DNA from: Alphaproteobacteria bacterium
GTDB taxonomy: Bacteria; Pseudomonadota; Alphaproteobacteria; CBDBCS01; JAHZLG01
Length of the DNA stretch: 9,389 nt
Direction of reading: 5' to 3'
Assembly (NCBI GenBank): GCA_022599995.1
Contig: JAHZLG010000141.1
Coordinates: forward strand, 1 to 9,389
Shown: one piece after another, positions 5,226 through 9,389 of the stretch
How the letters are laid out: each line of letters opens with the position of its first letter
Numbering within the stretch: position 1 is the first letter of the stretch
The notes under the pieces: model-generated
Told to the model about the DNA's origin: nothing
Databases searched by the model: none
Seen by the model: only the letters and a program-made list of their open reading frames with translations
Translations under genes and position numbers: made by a program

Positions 5226-7951
5226 ATGGAAAACAGTATCGTTATCATTCCATCGCGACGCTTGCCCCTGTTATCAGTGGGCTCGACCGTCTGCCGTATT
5301 CCATGAAAGTGCTGCTCGAGAACGTTATCCGCAATGGAACCGACGACGCGACCACCTTGCAAGACGCCGCTGCCTTCCAGCAATGGATCGATGGTGGCGG
5401 ACGCGCCCGGCGCGAATTGGCATACCGTCCTGCCCGCGTGTTGATGCAGGATTTCACTGGGGTTCCTGCGATTGTCGACCTTGCTGCCATGCGCGATGCG
5501 ATGCGGCGGATTGGGGGCGACCCGCAAAAGATTAATCCGCTCACTCCCGTTGACTTGGTGATTGACCACTCGGTGATGGTTGACCACGCGGGCAATCAGG
5601 GGGCATTCAAAAAGAACACGGCCCTCGAGTTTTCGCGCAATGGCGAACGCTATGAATTCCTGCGTTGGGGGGCCGGGGCATTCAGCAATTTCCGCGTTGT
5701 GCCGCCGGGGACGGGCATCTGCCATCAGGTGAACATTGAGTATCTCGCCCAGGTGATTTGGGAGGGGGTCGATGCCGAAGGACACCCCACAGCCTACCCC
5801 GACACGGTGGTTGGCACCGACTCGCATACCACGATGGTGAATGGGCTTGGCGTTTTGGGTTGGGGCGTCGGCGGCATTGAGGCCGAGGCCGCGATGCTAG
5901 GACAGCCCGTTTCATTGTTGCTCCCCGAGGTGGTTGGGTTCAAGCTGACCGGGCGGCTCCGTGAGGGTGTGATTGCCACTGACTTGGTGTTGCGAATCGT
6001 TGAAATGTTGCGTCAGCATGGGGTTGTGGGCAAATTTGTGGAATTCTATGGCAATGGGCTCTCGAGTCTTTCGACTGCCGATCGGTCGACCATTGCGAAT
6101 ATGGCACCTGAATATGGGGCTACCTGTGGCATCTTCCCGATCGATGCCGAGGTGATCCGCTACCTGCGGTTTACCGGACGCCCGGACGATGTGACCGCCC
6201 GCGTCGAAGCCTATGCCAAAGCGCAAGGGATGTGGCTCGATTCCAGTGTCAGTGACGATACGGACAGTGCTGGCAGTGCTGGCAGTGCTGGCAGCGAGGA
6301 CAGTGCCAATGGCACGGTCTTCTCAAGCACCCTTACCCTTGATTTGGGCAGCATTGTGCCGAGTCTGGCGGGGCCGAAACGCCCGCAAGATCGTATTGCC
6401 CTGCCCGAGACCCGCCAATCGGTGACCGCCGCGGTGAAGGCCCTCACCGGACGCGACGTTGCCACCTCCTCGCCGTCGAGCACGGCCGCGGTGGCTGCCT
6501 CCGATGCCCCAGACACCATTGATAGCCTTGCCGATGGGTCGGTTGTGATCGCCGCGATCACCTCGTGCACGAATACCTCGAACCCGGTTGCGCTGATCGC
6601 TGCGGGCCTGCTCGCTCGAAAGGCGCTCGCCCGTGGGTTGATGACGAAACCGTGGGTCAAGACCTCGCTCGCCCCGGGGAGTCAGGTGGTTACGGACTAC
6701 CTCGAACGCGCCGGGTTGCAAGCAGACCTTGACGCCTTGGGGTTCAACCTCGTCGGGTATGGTTGCACGACCTGCATTGGGAATTCGGGACCGTTGTTGC
6801 CCGCAGTCGCTGCCCGGGTCGAACAAGACGATTTGGCAGTCTGTGCCGTCTTATCGGGTAACCGAAACTTTGAGGGACGCGTGAATCCGCAGGTCAAGGC
6901 GAACTATCTTGCCTCGCCGCATTTGTGTGTTGCCTTTGCCCTGGCGGGCACCATGCTCATCGATCTGGACAATGACCCGATCGGCAAGGACACCGCAGGA
7001 AATGACGTGATGCTCAAGGACATTTGGCCCAGCACCGCCGAGACCAATGCTGTGCTCGAGCAAGCCCTTACCCCTGAGATGTTTCGCCATCGCTATGGCA
7101 ATGTCTTTCTTGGCCCCGAGGAGTGGCAGGCAATCTCGGCGGCCCCCACCGAGCTCTACACGTGGCAAGACTCTTCTACCTATGTGCAGAACCCGCCGTA
7201 TTTCGATCAGATGACCTCAGCGGAGCCCCCCGTGCCCCAGCAGAGCATCGAGAATGCCCGCGTCCTTGCGATTTTGGGCGATTCGGTGACCACTGATCAT
7301 ATCTCCCCCGCCGGGTCATTTGCCGAGGCAACCCCAGCAGGAAAGTATCTCACCGAGCGGCAGGTGCGGAAACAAGACTTTAACTCGTTTGGTGCGCGGC
7401 GGGGCAACCACCAAGTGATGATGCGGGGCACCTTCGGCAACATTCGCATTCGCAATGCGATGGTGCCCGGGGTTGAAGGCGGCGTCACGATGCACGTGCC
7501 CTCAGGGCGGCAGATGTCGATCTACGATGCCGCGATGGCCTATGCCGAAACCGAGACCCCCTTGGTGGTGCTGGCAGGGAAAGAATATGGCACGGGGTCA
7601 TCGCGCGACTGGGCGGCGAAGGGCACGCGGTTGCTCGGCGTTCACGCGGTAATTGCCGAATCATTCGAGCGAATCCATCGATCGAATCTTGTCGGGATGG
7701 GGGTGTTGCCGCTGGAATTCACCGATGGCGATTCGGTCGCTGGGTTGAAGCTGACGGGCGACGAGACAATAGACATTGCCCATATCGATCGGATCGAGCC
7801 GGGGGGCACCCTCGCGGCAAAGGTCACGCGTCCCGATGGGAGCGCATTCGAGTGCACCCTACGCGTGCGCATCGATACGGCAGACGAAAAACAATACTAT
7901 GAGCACGGTGGCATTCTGCACTACGTCCTGCGGTCGTTGCATGCCGCTTAG
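5222..7951 (+). CDS. acnA: Aconitate hydratase, AcnA type (N-terminus uncertain)
   Basis: Converts citrate to isocitrate via cis-aconitate (EC 4.2.1.3) in the TCA cycle; a monomeric cytoplasmic [4Fe-4S] enzyme. The 909 residues from GTG 5222 cover the whole AcnA/IRP-type protein. Cluster ligands are Cys449 (ITSCTNTSNP), Cys515 and Cys518 (GYGCTTCIGNSG). Active-site blocks include DFTGVPAIVDLAAMR, DLVIDHSV, VVPPGTGICHQV, GTDSHTTMVNGLG (Asp200, His202), DSVTTDHISPAG (Asp687, His693), GARRGNH and GTGSSRDWAAKG (Ser794, Arg795), the last three in the C-terminal swivel domain. All key residues are present. A Ser/Gly/Asp-rich stretch at about 340-366 is extra relative to usual AcnA, where the linker from QGxW to the LDL block is shorter. 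Conserved residues TRQTLD lie in frame upstream of the GTG, which also lacks a Shine-Dalgarno, so the real N-terminus is longer. Only the rare starts CTG 5195 or ATT 5180 are available in frame before the stop at 5156. Confidence 0.95.
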   Translation: MNGKQYRYHSIATLAPVISGLDRLPYSMKVLLENVIRNGTDDATTLQDAAAFQQWIDGGGRARRELAYRPARVLMQDFTGVPAIVDLAAMRDAMRRIGGDPQKINPLTPVDLVIDHSVMVDHAGNQGAFKKNTALEFSRNGERYEFLRWGAGAFSNFRVVPPGTGICHQVNIEYLAQVIWEGVDAEGHPTAYPDTVVGTDSHTTMVNGLGVLGWGVGGIEAEAAMLGQPVSLLLPEVVGFKLTGRLREGVIATDLVLRIVEMLRQHGVVGKFVEFYGNGLSSLSTADRSTIANMAPEYGATCGIFPIDAEVIRYLRFTGRPDDVTARVEAYAKAQGMWLDSSVSDDTDSAGSAGSAGSEDSANGTVFSSTLTLDLGSIVPSLAGPKRPQDRIALPETRQSVTAAVKALTGRDVATSSPSSTAAVAASDAPDTIDSLADGSVVIAAITSCTNTSNPVALIAAGLLARKALARGLMTKPWVKTSLAPGSQVVTDYLERAGLQADLDALGFNLVGYGCTTCIGNSGPLLPAVAARVEQDDLAVCAVLSGNRNFEGRVNPQVKANYLASPHLCVAFALAGTMLIDLDNDPIGKDTAGNDVMLKDIWPSTAETNAVLEQALTPEMFRHRYGNVFLGPEEWQAISAAPTELYTWQDSSTYVQNPPYFDQMTSAEPPVPQQSIENARVLAILGDSVTTDHISPAGSFAEATPAGKYLTERQVRKQDFNSFGARRGNHQVMMRGTFGNIRIRNAMVPGVEGGVTMHVPSGRQMSIYDAAMAYAETETPLVVLAGKEYGTGSSRDWAAKGTRLLGVHAVIAESFERIHRSNLVGMGVLPLEFTDGDSVAGLKLTGDETIDIAHIDRIEPGGTLAAKVTRPDGSAFECTLRVRIDTADEKQYYEHGGILHYVLRSLHAA
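6266..6292 (+). repeat. 3 x 9-bp in-frame repeat in aconitase
   Basis: Three copies of agtgctggc encode Ser-Ala-Gly three times within the Ser/Gly/Asp-rich linker of aconitase, with related agtg and gacagtg motifs on both sides. The unit is a multiple of three, so copy-number change keeps the frame. Confidence 0.85.
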
Positions 7952-7967
7952 TGAGCAGGGTGCTCGC
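7951..7967 (+). terminator. Weak hairpin at the aconitase stop codon
   Basis: GTGAGCA and TGCTCGC form a seven-pair stem (one G-T pair) with a GGG loop, beginning at the last base of the TAG stop. It is followed by a pyrimidine run (cttcctccct) rather than a true T-run. It could be a weak terminator or an mRNA 3'-end stabiliser. Confidence 0.3.
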
Positions 7968-8095
7968 CTTCCTCCCTACCCATCATCAGGGCGCACCGTT
8001 CAGGACACGCCATGCCCACCAGTGTGCTGGCATAGGCCCGACTTCCTGCGCAAGCTGCTTGCCGTCGCCCCGACCCCCTCTTTTCCGTACTGACA

Positions 8096-9103
8096 ATGAC
8101 CACCAAAATTGCTGTGATCGGCTGTGGAGGATGGGGGAAAAACATCGTTCGCACCCTGGGCGAATGCGGAGCATTGGCTGCCATCTATGACGCCAATCCG
8201 CAGAATGACACTGCCAAGCAACTCGCGGCGCAGTTCTCGGTGCCCTTTATCCCGCAGGGCGTAGAAGCCGTTATTGCTTCTCCGTACCGGACGGTTGCGG
8301 TCGCGACCCCCGACCGAAACCATCACGTGATGGTCGGACGCTTGCTCGAACACGACTTTGACGTCTTCGTGGAAAAGCCGCTGACCATGTCACTCACGGA
8401 CGCAGTCGCCTTGTTCGACCACGCCGCGGCCAAAACGAAGGTGCTGATGGTGGGGCATCTGCTCCGTTATCATCCCGCCTTTGAAGCGGTGTTGCAGGCG
8501 ATTCCACGGATTAGCTCTTCTGCCGTCGACGCCGATTCTCCTCGCCAGTCCGCCTTGGTGAGTCGGGGGATTACCGCCATCGAATCCATTCGCCACGACC
8601 TGCTGGAGTCACCGCGCGATTCAGACCTTGTCTCGGGGTATGCGGTGCACGATCTGTCATTGGTCGTGGCGTTGATCGGCGATCGATTCTCATCGACCGA
8701 CCAGCCGAGTTGGGCCCCGCAGATCACCGGCAACCCGCACCGCCATCTTGTGGTCGACTTCACCCTCGATGCGACGGCCATTCGTCTCGACTTGGCTTGG
8801 GACAAACCGCGTGCCCGACGCCTGCGCGTGGTCGGCGACGAGGGCGAGATCATCTGGGAAAACGAAACCGAGGTGACGCTGATTGCCAAAGACGGCACCG
8901 TAGAACCCCTCGTTGTGGCCGACACGCGCCCACTCACCGCCGAGCTGCTGCACTTTATCAATTGTGTGGAAACACGATCGTTGCCCCTCACCTCGGGTGA
9001 GGAGGTGCGACAAGTGACGATGCTCCTCGAAGGGATCGACCAACGCACCTTTGCCGGCGACAACCGCGTTGCAGGACCGCTAGCGGCACCACTAGGACAC
9101 TAG
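8096..9103 (+). CDS. Gfo/Idh/MocA family NAD(P)-dependent oxidoreductase
   Basis: A 335-residue cytoplasmic oxidoreductase of a family acting mostly on sugars, inositols and nucleotide sugars. The Rossmann domain starts immediately with KIAVIGCGGWGKN (glycine motif at 9-16). VAVATPDRNH near 67-76 and VFVEKPLTM at 90-98 give the family EKP signature with Lys94. MVGHLLRYHPAF at 118-129 and YAVHDLSLV at 182-190 (His185, Asp186) lead into the C-terminal substrate domain; both motifs recur in members linked to surface-sugar synthesis. No sugar-pathway neighbours are seen, so the substrate cannot be named. A short stretch around 140-155 (SSAVDADSPRQSA) looks like a small insertion. No Shine-Dalgarno precedes ATG 8096, but the Rossmann strand begins at residue 4, which supports this start. 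The 145 bases upstream separate it from aconitase. The last codons and stop lie inside an 8-bp repeat. Confidence 0.9.
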   Translation: MTTKIAVIGCGGWGKNIVRTLGECGALAAIYDANPQNDTAKQLAAQFSVPFIPQGVEAVIASPYRTVAVATPDRNHHVMVGRLLEHDFDVFVEKPLTMSLTDAVALFDHAAAKTKVLMVGHLLRYHPAFEAVLQAIPRISSSAVDADSPRQSALVSRGITAIESIRHDLLESPRDSDLVSGYAVHDLSLVVALIGDRFSSTDQPSWAPQITGNPHRHLVVDFTLDATAIRLDLAWDKPRARRLRVVGDEGEIIWENETEVTLIAKDGTVEPLVVADTRPLTAELLHFINCVETRSLPLTSGEEVRQVTMLLEGIDQRTFAGDNRVAGPLAAPLGH

Positions 9104-9122
9104 GACACCAGGACACCAGTGT
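9091..9122 (+). repeat. 4 x 8-bp tandem repeat over the oxidoreductase stop codon
   Basis: Units actaggac, actaggac, accaggac and accagtgt run in register. The first two contain tag, and the TAG at 9101-9103 is the stop of the oxidoreductase gene. The three GGACAC copies (9095, 9103, 9111) can each pair with the single GTGTCC at 9119-9124, so alternative hairpins with different loop sizes are possible. Confidence 0.75.
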
Positions 9123-9126
9123 CCGC

Positions 9127-9146
9127 CCGTCCGTCCGTCCGTCCGT
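9127..9146 (+). repeat. CCGT tetranucleotide microsatellite (5 units)
   Basis: Five perfect CCGT units, followed shortly by a run of eight C at 9157-9164. It lies in the spacer between the oxidoreductase and efp, about 120 bases before the efp ATG. Such tracts are prone to slippage. Confidence 0.85.
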
Positions 9147-9268
9147 CCCTCCACCGCCCCCCCCACAAGACCACGCACTGAGTTCTCGACGTCTAAGCTT
9201 GGTGTCGATCATTTTGGTTTTCCCCTTTACCATCATTCCTTTACTCCTTCCTTCCCCGAAGCACGCCA

Positions 9269-9389
9269 ATGAAAATTGAAGGCAATCAAATCCGCCCGAA
9301 CAACCTGCTCCAGTACAAAGATCGGCTGTGGCGGGTCACCAAAGTGAAGCACGTCAAACCCGGCAAGGGAGGCGCATTTGCGCAAGTCG
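9269..9389 (+). CDS. efp: Elongation factor P (3' end beyond window)
   Basis: The first 40 codons of EF-P, the factor that binds near the ribosomal E site and helps form peptide bonds at polyproline stretches. The visible KOW-like N-terminal domain reads MKIEGNQIRPNN, then WRVTKVKHVKPGKGGAF. Lys33 in the PGKG loop is at the position modified in bacteria that use a lysine-type EF-P. The frame runs off the right edge, so the two OB domains are not visible. The ATG at 9269 fits the family N-terminus; GAAG at 9258-9261 is a weak Shine-Dalgarno seven bases upstream. The spacer contains microsatellite DNA, and I find no convincing promoter. Confidence 0.95.
   Translation, partial: MKIEGNQIRPNNLLQYKDRLWRVTKVKHVKPGKGGAFAQV

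Overview
All recognisable genes in this window lie on the + strand. Likely source: a bacterium, probably a proteobacterium and perhaps alphaproteobacterial. The basis is a cysteine-free L33 with the TGF-YV-KKN-R / EKLEFRKYDP / RKHV-FKE pattern, an EF-P beginning MKIEGNQIRP with HVKPGKGGAF, and an AcnA-type aconitase whose N-terminal block resembles alphaproteobacterial AcnA. This lineage call is inference from remembered family patterns, not a search. The DNA is moderately GC-rich. Intergenic DNA is unusually rich in short tandem repeats, and some of this repetition reaches into coding regions as low-complexity Pro/Ala or Ser/Gly/Asp inserts.

Layout: (1) 1-1374, 3' part of an MscS-type mechanosensitive channel that is still open at the left edge. 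(2) 1375-1790, a gene-free stretch with a 76-bp tandem duplication of the channel gene's end and a 3 x 17-bp repeat. (3) 1791-2906, alanine dehydrogenase, overlapping by four bases (TTGA) with (4) 2903-4162, an ATP-grasp ligase-like protein of unknown substrate. The two look like a translationally coupled pair. (5) 4443-4610, ribosomal protein L33, with a good sigma-70-type promoter at 4312-4340. (6) 4611-5221, a gene-free stretch with a degenerate 13-bp repeat and then a 337-bp array (4794-5130) built from fifteen 16-bp near-palindromic units plus 8- and 11-bp pieces in an 83-bp higher-order repeat. (7) 5222-7951, aconitate hydratase of the AcnA type, whose conserved reading frame clearly begins upstream of the first usable start codon. 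(8) 8096-9103, a Gfo/Idh/MocA oxidoreductase. (9) 9091-9146, short repeats and a CCGT microsatellite. (10) 9269 to the right edge, the start of elongation factor P.

The genes are mostly housekeeping: osmotic protection, alanine/pyruvate interconversion, TCA cycle, ribosome and translation factor. They do not form one pathway. The only pair that looks functionally linked is alanine dehydrogenase with the ATP-grasp protein. The most unusual signals are the palindromic array upstream of aconitase, in which changes in one arm are matched by changes in the other, and the aconitase start. At that start, one extra C in a CCCC run at 5198-5201 would join a good ATG to the conserved frame. As written, the ATG instead opens a 12-codon reading frame whose TGA overlaps the GTG start.
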